The notes under the pieces are model-generated. The model saw nothing but the letters and a program-made list of their open reading frames with translations. It made no database searches and was not told where the DNA came from. This document shows positions 47,307 through 56,638 of a stretch of DNA of 64,000 nt, in pieces. Positions within the stretch are counted from its first letter, which is position 1, and each line of letters opens with the position of its first letter. Origin of the DNA: Nocardia mikamii NBRC 108933 (GTDB lineage: Bacteria > Actinomycetota > Actinomycetes > Mycobacteriales > Mycobacteriaceae); contig NZ_BDCM01000014.1 of the NCBI RefSeq assembly GCF_001613505.1, positions 62,001 through 126,000 of the forward strand, written 5' to 3'. Made by a program: the position numbers and the translations under genes.

Positions 47307-49358
47307 TCACGCCGCCAGATGATGCGGCAGCCCGGACTTCACCGCGGCGGCGACCGAATCGCCGGTGAGCTCGCCGAGGCGCAGATAGGTGGCGCGCAGT
47401 TCCCGGGCGAATTCGGCGGCCAGGCCCAGCCGGACCATGCCGCGCTCGCAGTCCACGACCACCCCGGCCACACCGTCGCGGGCGAGCAGGCGGGCGGCGG
47501 CGCGGGCACGCGGGATCGGGTCGGCACCGCCGGTGGCGCGGCCGTCGGTCAGCAGCACGACCATCGCGCGGCGCTGCGGATCGCGGACGTGTTCGCGGGC
47601 CACCACCTCGCGGGCCTTCAGCAATCCTTGTGCCAGTGGGGTTTTGCCGCCGGTGCGCAGATCGGCGAGGCGGCGCACCGCGATATCCACCGACGAGGTC
47701 GGCGGCAGTACCAGTTCGGCCTCGCTGCCGCGCACGGTGATCACGGCGACCTTGTCGCGGCGCTGATAGGCGTCGCGCAGCAGGACCACCACCGCCCCGG
47801 TGACCGCCGACAGACGATCGCGGGCCGCCATCGACCCGGAGGCGTCGACCACGAACACCACCAGATTGCCTTCGCGCCCCTCGCGATACGCGCCCCGCAA
47901 ATCGGCCGCCTCCAGTGCCAGCGGGCCGTCGACGCGGCCGCGGGCATGCTGATGGGGTGCGGCGGCGAACAGGGTGCCCAGCAGATGCAGGCCGGTGGAG
48001 GTATCGGTCACCGACCGCACCACCCGGCCGTGCCGGGTGTGGGCGCGAGATCGGCGTCCGGGAGCGCCCTCCCCGACCCCCGGGATCTCCCAGTGGGGCG
48101 GGCGGGCGACGGAATTCGCCGGGGCCGCCGCACTGCCCTCGCGGGCGCCGCCACGTGGGCCGCCGCCCGGTGAGCCGGGACCGTCGTCGTCGGGGCCCTT
48201 GTCGTCGGGACCGCCGTCGGAGCCGTTGTTCTCGGGAGCTCCGGCGCCGGAATCCGGTTCCCGCTGGTCCTGATCGACTTCGCGCTGCGGATCGGACTCC
48301 GATCGCGCTGCGTCGCTTCGCGTTTCGTCTTCGGCGGCTCGACTCTGCTCGGTGCGGGCCCGCTCGGCCTCCTGTTCGGCATCGCGCATCGCCTCGTCGA
48401 GTTGTTCGTCGGTGATGCCCGGTTCGTCGAACGGATCGCGCCGACGACGGTGCGGCAGTGCCAGTTCCGCGGCGATACGCACGTCGTCGGCGGTCACGCA
48501 CTCACTTCCACGCCACGCCGCGTGGGCCGTCGCGGTCCGCGCCACCACCAGATCCGCGCGCATGCCGTCGACGTCGAAGGATGCGCACAGCGCGGCGATC
48601 CGGCGCAGTTCGATATCGTCGAGCGCCACCTCGGCGAGGCGTTCGCGCGCGGCGAGAATGCGCTCGGCGACGTCGCGATCGGCAGCGGTGTAGGCGGCCG
48701 CGAAACCGGCGGGATCGGCCTCGTAGTCGAGGCGGCGGCGCACCACGGCCATCCGCACGTCCACATCGCGGGAGGCCGCGACGTCGACGGTGAGGCCGAA
48801 TCGGTCCAGTAGCTGCGGGCGGAGTTCGCCCTCCTCCGGGTTCATGGTGCCGACCAGGACGAACCGAGCCGGATGCGAATGCGACACTCCGTCGCGTTCG
48901 ATGTGCACCCGCCCCATCGCCGCCGCGTCGAGCAGCACGTCGACCAGGTGGTCGTGCAGCAGATTCACTTCGTCGACGTACAGCACACCGTGATGGGCCG
49001 CCGCCAGCAGTCCGGGCCGGAACGCCTGCTCCCCGTCGCGCAGCACCCGCTCCAGATCCAGCGATCCCACGACCCGGTCCTCGGTCGCGCCGACCGGCAG
49101 CTCCACCAGCCGGGCGGGCCGCTGCCCACTCTCGTCGGCCACCGGCGGCAACAACTGCGCAAGCGCCCGCACCACCGTCGATTTCGCGGTCCCCTTCTCC
49201 CCGCGCACCAGGACGCCGCCGATCCCCGGATGCACCGCACACAGAATCAGCGCCAGCTGCAGCTGCTCCTGCCCCACCACCGCCGAGAACGGAAATCCCG
49301 CCTCACCGTCGTGATGCGCGGACACAGCCGATGCGGTTTCACCTCGGAAATCGGACAC
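47307..49358 (-). CDS. magnesium-chelatase-like AAA/VWA protein (putative cobaltochelatase component)
   Basis: A 683-residue fusion of a ChlI-type AAA ATPase and a ChlD-type VWA domain, as in Rv2850c. Walker A is GEKGTAKST and Walker B is near VLYVDEVNLL. An acidic Glu/Arg/Pro-rich hinge spans about 330-440. The VWA domain starts near 490 with the MIDAS DASGSM. Its place next to cobO and cobB suggests cobalt insertion, but the large CobN subunit is not in this window. Confidence 0.9.
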   Translation of the reverse strand: MSDFRGETASAVSAHHDGEAGFPFSAVVGQEQLQLALILCAVHPGIGGVLVRGEKGTAKSTVVRALAQLLPPVADESGQRPARLVELPVGATEDRVVGSLDLERVLRDGEQAFRPGLLAAAHHGVLYVDEVNLLHDHLVDVLLDAAAMGRVHIERDGVSHSHPARFVLVGTMNPEEGELRPQLLDRFGLTVDVAASRDVDVRMAVVRRRLDYEADPAGFAAAYTAADRDVAERILAARERLAEVALDDIELRRIAALCASFDVDGMRADLVVARTATAHAAWRGSECVTADDVRIAAELALPHRRRRDPFDEPGITDEQLDEAMRDAEQEAERARTEQSRAAEDETRSDAARSESDPQREVDQDQREPDSGAGAPENNGSDGGPDDKGPDDDGPGSPGGGPRGGAREGSAAAPANSVARPPHWEIPGVGEGAPGRRSRAHTRHGRVVRSVTDTSTGLHLLGTLFAAAPHQHARGRVDGPLALEAADLRGAYREGREGNLVVFVVDASGSMAARDRLSAVTGAVVVLLRDAYQRRDKVAVITVRGSEAELVLPPTSSVDIAVRRLADLRTGGKTPLAQGLLKAREVVAREHVRDPQRRAMVVLLTDGRATGGADPIPRARAAARLLARDGVAGVVVDCERGMVRLGLAAEFARELRATYLRLGELTGDSVAAAVKSGLPHHLAA

Positions 49359-49412
49359 GCCCCCACTGTATGCGCGCCCCTTTCCGCACCCGCATCGGGC
49401 TGCCCTGTCGCG

Positions 49413-50009
49413 CTAGAGTCGCTGCCCCGCAGCGATCCGCCGCACCACCAGTGGCAACACCACATGTTCGGCCTCGAGCACGCGCGCGGCAAGGGTTTCG
49501 ACGGTGTCGTCCGCGAGTACCGGAACCTCGCGATGGGCGATCACCCGGCCGGTGTCGTAGTCGCCGTCGACCAGATGCACCGTGGGCCCGGTGACCGTGA
49601 CGCCGGACGCCAGCACCGCGTCGTGCACGCGACGGCCGAACATGCCGGCGCCGCCGAATCGCGGTAAGGGCGCCGGGTGGATGTTGAGGATGCGGGAACC
49701 GAAGTGCCGGCGCGTTCGCGGTCCGAGTTTCTTCATGTAGCCCGCCGTCACCACCCAGTCGGTCGCGTGCTCGGCCAGCGCGGCGCGGATCGCTTCGTCC
49801 AACGCGTCGGGATCCGGATGTGTCGCGCCCGAGAGATGCCGTGTCGGAATGCGATTCTCGCGGGCGTAGGCCAGACCCGCCGCATCGCTGTTGTTGCCGA
49901 TGACGACCGCGATCTCGAAGCGCGCTCCGGGTTCCAGGGAGGACCGGTAGAGGGCGCGAAGATTCGAGCCGTGGTGTGAGACGAGCACGCCGACTCGCAG
50001 ATTGCGCAC
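49413..50009 (-). CDS. PurN-like formyltransferase
   Basis: A 198-residue protein of the phosphoribosylglycinamide formyltransferase family. It shows VGVLVSHHGSNLRAL at the N terminus, the catalytic NIHPAPLPRFGGAGMFG and HLVDGDYDTG with the catalytic Asp. In mycobacteria purN sits next to purH, not here, so this may be a second copy or a related formyltransferase. The GTG start at 50009 has no strong ribosome site. It is divergent from the EI24 gene. Confidence 0.85.
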   Translation of the reverse strand: MRNLRVGVLVSHHGSNLRALYRSSLEPGARFEIAVVIGNNSDAAGLAYARENRIPTRHLSGATHPDPDALDEAIRAALAEHATDWVVTAGYMKKLGPRTRRHFGSRILNIHPAPLPRFGGAGMFGRRVHDAVLASGVTVTGPTVHLVDGDYDTGRVIAHREVPVLADDTVETLAARVLEAEHVVLPLVVRRIAAGQRL

Positions 50010-50077
50010 ACCTCGCAGTGTTTCACAGCTGTACGAAGAATTCGGCGCGCTGCTCACCCGCCGAATACGCTGGGCGG

Positions 50078-50854
50078 GTGCGGGATATGGTGCGGGGCTT
50101 CGGGTATCTGATGCGGGGGCAGCGGTGGGCCGCGGCGCATCGGCGGGAGCTCGGGCTGGGATTGCTGCCGGGCGTGCTCTCGACGGTGCTGTATCTCGGG
50201 CTGCTGGTGGCGCTGGTGTGGTTCGCGGGGGATCTGGTGGCATGGGCGACGCCGTTCGCGGCGCACTGGTCCTCGCCGTGGCCCGATGTGCTGCGTGGCG
50301 GCCTCGCCGTGCTGCTGGTCCTGCTGGGGCTGTTCCTGGCGGTGATCACGTTCACCGCGGTGACGCTGGTGATCGGCCAGCCGTTCTACGAGGCCCTCTC
50401 GGAACGGGTGGATCGGTCGCTGTCGGCCGACGGGCGGGCGCCGGAATCGGGACTGCCGCTGTGGCGAGAGGTGTGGATCGGCGTCCGCGACGGGGTGCGC
50501 ATTCTGATCCGGGCGGCGGTGTGGGGCGTGGTGTTGTTCTGCGCCGGATTCCTGCCGCTCGTCGGGCAGACCGTCGTCCCGGTGCTCGGGGTCTGCGTGG
50601 CCGGGTTCTTCCTGGCGCAGGAACTGACCGCCGTCGCGATGCTGCGCCGCGGAATCGAGTTGCGCGAACATCTGACGATGCTGCGTTCGCATCGAATGCT
50701 GGTGTGGGGATTCGGCATTCCGCTGGCGGCCGCATTCCTCGTGCCGTTCGTGGCGATCTTTCTGATGCCGGGGGCGGTCGCCGGCGCCACGATGCTCGCC
50801 CGCGAACTGTGCGGAGCGGACAGCGATCCGGCACCGAATCCGTTGCGGAACTGA
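50078..50854 (+). CDS. EI24-domain membrane protein (CysZ-like)
   Basis: A 258-residue membrane protein of the EI24/CysZ group with about four to six helices. GFGYLMRGQRWAAAHRREL opens the domain, FYEALSERVDRSL is the conserved cytoplasmic segment, and HRMLVWGFGIPLA closes it. E. coli CysZ imports sulfate, but the actinobacterial members are untested. Start candidates are the GTG at 50078 and the ATG at 50087. Confidence 0.85.
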   Translation: MRDMVRGFGYLMRGQRWAAAHRRELGLGLLPGVLSTVLYLGLLVALVWFAGDLVAWATPFAAHWSSPWPDVLRGGLAVLLVLLGLFLAVITFTAVTLVIGQPFYEALSERVDRSLSADGRAPESGLPLWREVWIGVRDGVRILIRAAVWGVVLFCAGFLPLVGQTVVPVLGVCVAGFFLAQELTAVAMLRRGIELREHLTMLRSHRMLVWGFGIPLAAAFLVPFVAIFLMPGAVAGATMLARELCGADSDPAPNPLRN

Positions 50855-50877
50855 CAACCCGCGCCCCGGAACGAGAG

Positions 50878-50908
50878 GGCCCCGCATCCCGGAACGGGAT
50901 ACGGGGCC
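50878..50908. terminator. bidirectional terminator after the EI24 gene
   Basis: GGCCCCG (50878-50884) and CGGGGCC (50902-50908) close a stem that continues inside as ATCCCG-GAA-CGGGAT, with one mismatch. It lies between convergent stops. Confidence 0.65.
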
Positions 50909-50933
50909 GAAATCTCCGTGGTGGGGCCGCCAC

Positions 50934-51383
50934 TCAGCCCCGGCGCATGGGGATGTGCGCGATCCCGTCTTCCTCGTACTCCTCGCCGTCGGGCTTGAAC
51001 CCGTGCTTGGTGTAGAGGTCGACCAGATAGGTCTGGGCGTTCAAACGCACTGTCGCCGAACCGGCTTCGGCGATGGCCGCCTGCAGCACACGGGTGGTGT
51101 AGCCGTGACCGCGCGCCTCGGGGGTGGTGCACAACCGGCCGATGCGGAACGACTTCACCCCGTTGTGGTGCTCCTCGAGCAGCCGCAGGGTGCAGATGAT
51201 CTCACCCTCGTCGTCGAGCCAGAAGTGGCGTGTCTCGGGGAGCAGATCGAGCCCGTCCAGTTCCGGATAAGCGCATTTCTGCTCCACGACGAACACTTCG
51301 ACGCGCAGTTTCAACAGCTTGTACAGCGTCGCGGTATCCAGATCCGCGGCCCACGACCGTTTGAGCGCAACCGTTGACATCAT
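50934..51383 (-). CDS. GNAT N-acetyltransferase (ElaA family)
   Basis: A 149-residue acetyltransferase like Rv2851c and E. coli ElaA. It shows LYKLLKLRVEVFVVEQKCAYPELDGLD at the start, in two parts, and the acetyl-CoA loop TTPEARGHGYTTRVL. YLVDLYTKHGF follows near the end. Two Met codons are adjacent at the start. It lies 21 bases downstream of mqo, in the mycobacterial order. The substrate is unknown. Confidence 0.92.
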   Translation of the reverse strand: MMSTVALKRSWAADLDTATLYKLLKLRVEVFVVEQKCAYPELDGLDLLPETRHFWLDDEGEIICTLRLLEEHHNGVKSFRIGRLCTTPEARGHGYTTRVLQAAIAEAGSATVRLNAQTYLVDLYTKHGFKPDGEEYEEDGIAHIPMRRG

Positions 51384-51404
51384 CGCGTCTTGCTATCACA
51401 TGAT

Positions 51405-52922
51405 TCAGCTGTGCGCGACCCCAGCGGCGATCGGCGTGTTGTCGGCACGGCCGCTGCCGTTGAGATTGAGGGCCTTGGTCGACCAGTCCCACACCTCGTG
51501 GAACAGCGCCTGATTCTCCGAGAGCTTCACACCCAGTGACGGCACCATTTCCTTGAGTTTCGGTGTCCAGTCGGCGTATTCGCGCGGGAAGCAGCGCTGC
51601 AGCACGTCGATCATCGCGCTGACACAGGTGGACGCGCCGGGCGAGGCGCCGAGCAGTCCGGCGATGGAACCGTCTCCGGCGGCGATCACCGCGGTGCCGA
51701 GTTCCAGGACGCCGCCCGCACCCTTGCGCCGGATGATCTGCACGCGCTGGCCGGCGGTGATCAGCTCCCAGTCGTGGCCGTCGGCGCGCGGGATGAACTC
51801 CTCCATGGTGTTCACCTTGCCCGCCGGCGACTTCAGCAGTTCGCTGACGAGGTATTTGACCAGGCCGAGTTCGGTGACGCCGACACCCAGCATCGGGGTG
51901 ACGTTGCCGGCCCGCACGGACTTGAGCAGGTCGCTGAACTTGCCGTCCTTCAGGAACTTCGGGGTCCAGCCGGCGTAGGGGCCGAACAGCAGGCCCGGCT
52001 TGCCGTTGATGACGCGAGTGTCCAAGTGCGGCACCGACATCGGCGGCGCGCCGACGGCGGCCTTGCCGTAGACCTTGGCGTCGTGCTTGGCGATCAGCTC
52101 GGGGTTGGTGCAGCGCAGGAACTGGCCGCTGACCGGGAATCCGGCGAAGCCCTGGATCTCCTTGATGCCGGCCTTCTGCAGCAGCGGCAGCGCGTAGCCG
52201 CCCGCGCCGACGAAGACGAATTTGGCGTCGATCGTGCGCGAGGTGCGGGTGCGGGTGTTGCGGACCTTGACCGTCCAGCTGCCGTCGGACTTCTTGGACA
52301 GGTTGCGCACCTCGTTGCCGAACGCGATCTCCACGCCCGAGGAACCGAGGTAGGCCAGCAGCTGCTTGGTCAGCGCTCCGAAGTCGATATCGGTACCGGT
52401 CTGGGTCCAGTTCAGCGCGACCGGCTCGGAGAAGTCACGGCCCCGGGCCATCAGTGGCAGGCGGCGGGTGAACTCGTCCGGGCTGTCGATGAACTCCATG
52501 CCCTCGAACAGCGGGTGCCGCGACAGCGCCGCGTGACGCTTGCGCAGATAGTCCACACCGTCGGCGCCGTGGCAGAAGCTCACGTGCGGAATGGGATTGA
52601 TGAAGCCCGACGGGTCGGCGAGCACGCCGTTCTCGGCACCGTAGGCCCAGAACTGGCGCGACACCTGGAAGCGCTCGTTGATATCGATCGCCTTGGTGAT
52701 GTCGACCGAACCGTCGGCGGCCTGCGGCGTGTAGTTCAGCTCGCACAGCGCCGAGTGGCCGGTGCCCGCGTTGTTCCACGGGTCGCTGCTCTCGGGCGCG
52801 GCCGCGTCCAGCCGCTCGAACATGGTGATCGACCAGTCGGGCTGCAACTGGCGAAGCAGTGCACCCAGGGTGGCACTCATGATGCCGGCACCGATGAGGA
52901 CTACATCGGTCTTTTCAGTCAT
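51405..52922 (-). CDS. mqo: malate:quinone oxidoreductase
   Basis: A 505-residue FAD enzyme of the inner membrane face that oxidises malate and passes electrons to menaquinone, bypassing NAD malate dehydrogenase. The dinucleotide motif VVLIGAGIMSATLG lies at the N terminus. DPWNNAGTGHSALCELNYTP and FVFVGAGGYALPLLQKAGI are characteristic. The ATG at 52922 matches the mycobacterial start; a GTG at 52970 would add 16 residues. A perfect palindrome lies in the promoter region. Confidence 0.95.
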   Translation of the reverse strand: MTEKTDVVLIGAGIMSATLGALLRQLQPDWSITMFERLDAAAPESSDPWNNAGTGHSALCELNYTPQAADGSVDITKAIDINERFQVSRQFWAYGAENGVLADPSGFINPIPHVSFCHGADGVDYLRKRHAALSRHPLFEGMEFIDSPDEFTRRLPLMARGRDFSEPVALNWTQTGTDIDFGALTKQLLAYLGSSGVEIAFGNEVRNLSKKSDGSWTVKVRNTRTRTSRTIDAKFVFVGAGGYALPLLQKAGIKEIQGFAGFPVSGQFLRCTNPELIAKHDAKVYGKAAVGAPPMSVPHLDTRVINGKPGLLFGPYAGWTPKFLKDGKFSDLLKSVRAGNVTPMLGVGVTELGLVKYLVSELLKSPAGKVNTMEEFIPRADGHDWELITAGQRVQIIRRKGAGGVLELGTAVIAAGDGSIAGLLGASPGASTCVSAMIDVLQRCFPREYADWTPKLKEMVPSLGVKLSENQALFHEVWDWSTKALNLNGSGRADNTPIAAGVAHS

Positions 52923-52976
52923 CGCAGCGTTCGGCACGGGGTGATCGACTTCCTTGTCCAGCGCGGGCACTTGGTG

Positions 52977-52999
52977 GGCGGGTAATGAGGTTACCCGCC
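52977..52999. promoter_or_regulatory. palindromic operator between mqo and the lipase-like gene
   Basis: GGCGGGTAA (52977-52985), five bases, TTACCCGCC (52991-52999): a perfect nine-base inverted repeat in the divergent region. A minus-strand -10 TAACCT (52988-52993) lies inside it, so a bound protein would block mqo transcription. Confidence 0.55.
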
Positions 53000-53113
53000 G
53001 TTCACTTCAACTTGATTCTGCCCCTCACCATGCCCGTTTCCGAAACCGTCACACATGCACGTTCGCCACGGCTCACCGTGCAGGCCCCTGAGCGGGTCGA
53101 ATATCGTGAAGCT

Positions 53114-54127
53114 GTGACGAACGAGACGCCCCTTGCCCCGTCGACCACTCACGCCTGGCAGCCCGATGTTCTGGGCGAGGGATATCGGCAGCTGACCATC
53201 CCGCTCGGCCCCGATCCGGACGGCGAGGGAGCGGTGGCGGCCACCCTGGTCCGCCACGAGCCCGATATCGCCGAGCCGGCCGCCGGCGCGGTGCTGTACG
53301 TGCACGGCTTCACCGACTACTTCTTCCAGAAGCATCTCGCCGAGCACATGAGTGCGCGCGGCTATCGCTTCTACGCCCTGGATCTGCGCAAGTGCGGACG
53401 CTCCCGCCGCCCCGGCCAGACCGCGCACTACGTCAGCGACCTGCGGCTCTACGACGCCGAACTGGATCGCGCGGTGCGGATCGTGCGCGAGGAGACCGGA
53501 TTGCCGGTGCTGCTGATGGCGCACTCCACCGGCGGTCTGGTGTTGCCGCTGTGGCTCAACCGCCGCGACGCCGCCGCCGAGGGCATCACCGGGCTGGTGC
53601 TGAACAGTCCCTGGTTCGATCTGCAGGGCCCGGCCTACTACCGCCACATCGGCACCGCCGTGATCGACGGAGTGGGCCGGTTGCGCGCGATGACGCGCCT
53701 GCCCGGCGGCGAGCTGAGCACCTACGGCGACAGCCTGCACACCAGCGTCTCCGGCGAATGGGACTACAACCTGGACTGGAAGCCGCTGGGCGGGTTCCCG
53801 GTCCACCTGGGCTGGTTGCGCGCCATCCGCCGGGGCCACGCGGAGCTGCACCGCGGGCTCGACGTCGGAGTTCCGGCGCTGATCCTGCGCTCGAAGGTGA
53901 CGAAGTTCATGCGCAAGTACGGCCCCGCCGCCGATGTGTCGGATGTGGTGCTCGACGTGCGCCAGATTCAGCGCTGGTCGGGATGCCTGGGCGGTCGCAC
54001 GAACATCGTGCCGATCGAGGGCGCCCGCCACGACGTCTTCCTCTCGTCGCCGCAGGTGCGCTCACACGCGTTCAACGAACTGGACGCGTGGCTGAGCTGG
54101 CTGCGGGATTTCCGGGACGCGAACTGA
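53114..54127 (+). CDS. alpha/beta hydrolase (monoacylglycerol-lipase type)
   Basis: A 337-residue lysophospholipase/monoglyceride-lipase-like enzyme, matching Rv2854 by position. The oxyanion segment is VLYVHGFTDYFF, the nucleophile is Ser138 in AHSTGG, and a C-terminal His is in ARHDVFLS. The GTG at 53114 removes about 43 residues of leader that lie in the promoter region. It has no signal peptide. The substrate is inferred from the family. Confidence 0.88.
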   Translation: MTNETPLAPSTTHAWQPDVLGEGYRQLTIPLGPDPDGEGAVAATLVRHEPDIAEPAAGAVLYVHGFTDYFFQKHLAEHMSARGYRFYALDLRKCGRSRRPGQTAHYVSDLRLYDAELDRAVRIVREETGLPVLLMAHSTGGLVLPLWLNRRDAAAEGITGLVLNSPWFDLQGPAYYRHIGTAVIDGVGRLRAMTRLPGGELSTYGDSLHTSVSGEWDYNLDWKPLGGFPVHLGWLRAIRRGHAELHRGLDVGVPALILRSKVTKFMRKYGPAADVSDVVLDVRQIQRWSGCLGGRTNIVPIEGARHDVFLSSPQVRSHAFNELDAWLSWLRDFRDAN

Positions 54128-54143
54128 ATGACGTTGCCGTAGA

Positions 54144-54166
54144 AGGTGTATCGCCGGGATACACCT
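54144..54166. terminator. hairpin between convergent genes
   Basis: AGGTGTATC (54144-54152) and GATACACCT (54158-54166) form a perfect nine-base stem with a five-base loop, 17 bases after the hydrolase stop. Confidence 0.6.
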
Positions 54167-54211
54167 CGGCGGCGATGGCATCTCGGCCGGGGTTCCGATG
54201 AGTGTCGGCAC

Positions 54212-54772
54212 TCACCACAGACCGGAGCGCAGCACGATCTCGGTGGCGAATTCGTGATCGGCCTTGATCGGCACCTCGGCGGTGTCGACCTGGGTGACGC
54301 GGAATTCGCCGAAGACGTGGCGACCGCAGGAATCGGCGACCGCGCGCGGCAGGTCCTCGGTGGCGATGACGGTGGTCGGCAGCTCCACTGCCGGGCAGGT
54401 GGTGTCGGCGGCGGTTCCGTCCACGGCCACGGCCGGATGCGGTCGCCCGGCCACCACCAGTCCGACGAATCGGCCGAAGCCGCGCGCGCCCAGCTGCCAG
54501 GCCAGTTCCGCGCCCGCGCCGTAGCCGGCCAGGTTGGCCCAGGCCACGCCGAGGTCGTCGAGGATGGCGTAGACGGCGGCCTTGTCCAGGCCGTCGATCG
54601 ACTCCACCGTGATGGTGCGCAGATCGGAATTGTGCAGTCGCTCGCACACCTGGTCGTAGACGTCGGCCGGAGCTCCGGCGTCGGGTAGCAGCAGCACCGT
54701 ATGCCTGGACTCCGGCCCGCCGACTCGTACGGTCCAGGCGCGGTCACCGACCGCGATTCGCCGGGTCTCCAT
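54212..54772 (-). CDS. alpha/beta-hydrolase-fold protein lacking the serine nucleophile
   Basis: A 186-residue protein with the alpha/beta-hydrolase layout (VLLLPDAGAPADVYDQV as the oxyanion strand). The nucleophile elbow reads GYGAG (83-87), so Gly85 stands where Ser, Cys or Asp is needed. It is also shorter than active hydrolases, with no obvious C-terminal His. It is probably not a hydrolase and may be a binding or scaffold protein. The ATG at 54772 is chosen; a TTG nine bases upstream is possible. Confidence 0.75.
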   Translation of the reverse strand: METRRIAVGDRAWTVRVGGPESRHTVLLLPDAGAPADVYDQVCERLHNSDLRTITVESIDGLDKAAVYAILDDLGVAWANLAGYGAGAELAWQLGARGFGRFVGLVVAGRPHPAVAVDGTAADTTCPAVELPTTVIATEDLPRAVADSCGRHVFGEFRVTQVDTAEVPIKADHEFATEIVLRSGLW

Positions 54773-54975
54773 GCCGATCAACGCTACACGGCAGCGGACG
54801 GGCGCACGCCATGTCCTCGGCCACGTTCATCGCCCGGTGATGACGCGGATCGCAGCGCTGTGAGGTGGGTAGCCCCGGCACCGGAAACTCGACCGCGGCA
54901 CATCGAGCGAGTACGGCATCGGCCTGCGACCGGGGTCCGGCGCCCCGCGCGCACCGGCCCCGCCGGACCCGGCGG

Positions 54976-56607
54976 TCACCGGCCGACGGTGAGAGTGGGC
55001 AGCTCCGCGGGCGCACCGTCGCTGATCAGGCGCTCGAGCGCCGCGATGTCGAGGTGTTTCTCGATCAGGTCGGCGAGCAGATCCAATTGAGCGGTACGCA
55101 CCGCCTCCACACAGGTATCGGAGGCGACCGCGAAGCCGGTGCGACCGGCCTGCCGCGCGGCCTCCCGCAGCCAGGCGCGGCGGAACTCGTCGGATTCCAG
55201 CAGCCCGTGCAGATGTGTGCCGCGAACAGCCCTGCGCACGCTGCCTTCGCCGACCGCGACCCCGGCGCCTCGGACTCGCACGTGACCGTCGGCGTCATCC
55301 GCGCGGGCCGCCCGGTCGCCGCCCCCGGGCCTGGCCGGATCCGTCTCGACACCGCTGGTCTCGACCCAGGCCGGATCGCCACTGCGCCGCACCCGGCCGT
55401 GGTGGATCTCGTAGCCGGACAACGGGATTCCGGCGACCGCTCCCCCGCTCGCCGCGCCGTGGCCGGCACTGCGGCGCAGCACCTTCGGATCGGCGAATTC
55501 GATCTCGAGGTCCAGCAGGCCGAGACCGGCCACCTCGCCCGCGCCGGATTCGACGTCGTCGTGGATGCGGCGGCCGAGCATCTGATAGCCACCGCAGATG
55601 CCCAGCACCGGCTTTCCGGCGCCGGCGTGGGCCGCGATCGCGTCCGCGATTCCGGTGCGGCGCAACCAGTTCAGATCCGAGACGGTGGATTTGCTCCCCG
55701 GAACGACGATCACATCGACGCCGGCCAGCCGCGACGGGTCGCTCACCCAGCGCACCGAGACTCCCGGCTCGCACGCCAGCGCCTCGATATCGGTGGAATT
55801 GGAGATACGTGGCAGCCGGATCGCGGCGACGCTCAGCCACTCGCTGCCCACCGGCGGGCGGGGGCGGCCGACCGGAGCGTCGGCGACCGTGCCGAGCGAA
55901 TCCTCCGCGTCGATCCACAGCTCGTCGCTGAACGGCAGGACACCCAGCGTGGGGCGGCCGGTGAGCGCGGTCAGCTGGTCCAGTCCCGGTCGCAGCAGAT
56001 CCACGTCGCCGCGGAACTTGTTGACGATGTAGCCCGAGATCAGCTGCTGATCCTCGGGATCGAGAATCGCCACGGTGCCGAACAGGTGCGCCAGCACCCC
56101 GCCGCGATCGATATCGCCCACCAGCAGGACCGGCAACTCCGCGGCCCGGGCGAGACCCATATTCGCCAGATCGGTCGCGCGCAGGTTGATCTCGGCGGGT
56201 GAGCCCGCGCCCTCGCAGATCACCACGTCGAATTCGGCACGCAGGGCGGCGAGTTCATCGGCCACCACCTCGCGCAACCGCCCCCGGTGCCGGAAATAGT
56301 CGCGCGCGCCGACGGTGTCGACGGCGACACCGCGCACCACCAGCTGCGAGCGGCGGTCGCTGCCGGGTTTGAGCAGTACCGGATTGAACCGCACGCTGGG
56401 TTCCAGGCCGCAGGCGCGCGCCTGCAAGGCCTGTGCCCGGCCGATCTCGCCCCCGTCGAGGGTTACGACCGAATTGTTGGACATGTTCTGCGCCTTGAAC
56501 GGCGCCGCCCGCACGCCGCGCCGCGCCAGCATCCGGCAGATGCCGGCCACCACCACGCTTTTACCGGCGTCGGAGGTGGTGCCGGCGACCAACAGCGCGC
56601 CGTTCAC
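54976..56607 (-). CDS. cobQ: cobyric acid synthase
   Basis: A 543-residue glutamine-dependent enzyme that amidates the b, d, e and g side chains of adenosylcobyrinate diamide. The N-terminal ATPase domain starts LVAGTTSDAGKSVVVAGICR and has the KAQNMSNNSVV motif. The C-terminal glutaminase domain carries GKPVLGICGGYQMLG with the catalytic Cys and GTHLHGLLE with the His. A Gly/Asp/Arg-rich insertion lies near 430-465. It is separated from the other cob genes by about 5.6 kb and lies 31 bases downstream of map. Confidence 0.96.
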   Translation of the reverse strand: MNGALLVAGTTSDAGKSVVVAGICRMLARRGVRAAPFKAQNMSNNSVVTLDGGEIGRAQALQARACGLEPSVRFNPVLLKPGSDRRSQLVVRGVAVDTVGARDYFRHRGRLREVVADELAALRAEFDVVICEGAGSPAEINLRATDLANMGLARAAELPVLLVGDIDRGGVLAHLFGTVAILDPEDQQLISGYIVNKFRGDVDLLRPGLDQLTALTGRPTLGVLPFSDELWIDAEDSLGTVADAPVGRPRPPVGSEWLSVAAIRLPRISNSTDIEALACEPGVSVRWVSDPSRLAGVDVIVVPGSKSTVSDLNWLRRTGIADAIAAHAGAGKPVLGICGGYQMLGRRIHDDVESGAGEVAGLGLLDLEIEFADPKVLRRSAGHGAASGGAVAGIPLSGYEIHHGRVRRSGDPAWVETSGVETDPARPGGGDRAARADDADGHVRVRGAGVAVGEGSVRRAVRGTHLHGLLESDEFRRAWLREAARQAGRTGFAVASDTCVEAVRTAQLDLLADLIEKHLDIAALERLISDGAPAELPTLTVGR

Positions 56608-56638
56608 CGCGTCACCGCGCCGGCCGCAGCGGCGAACC

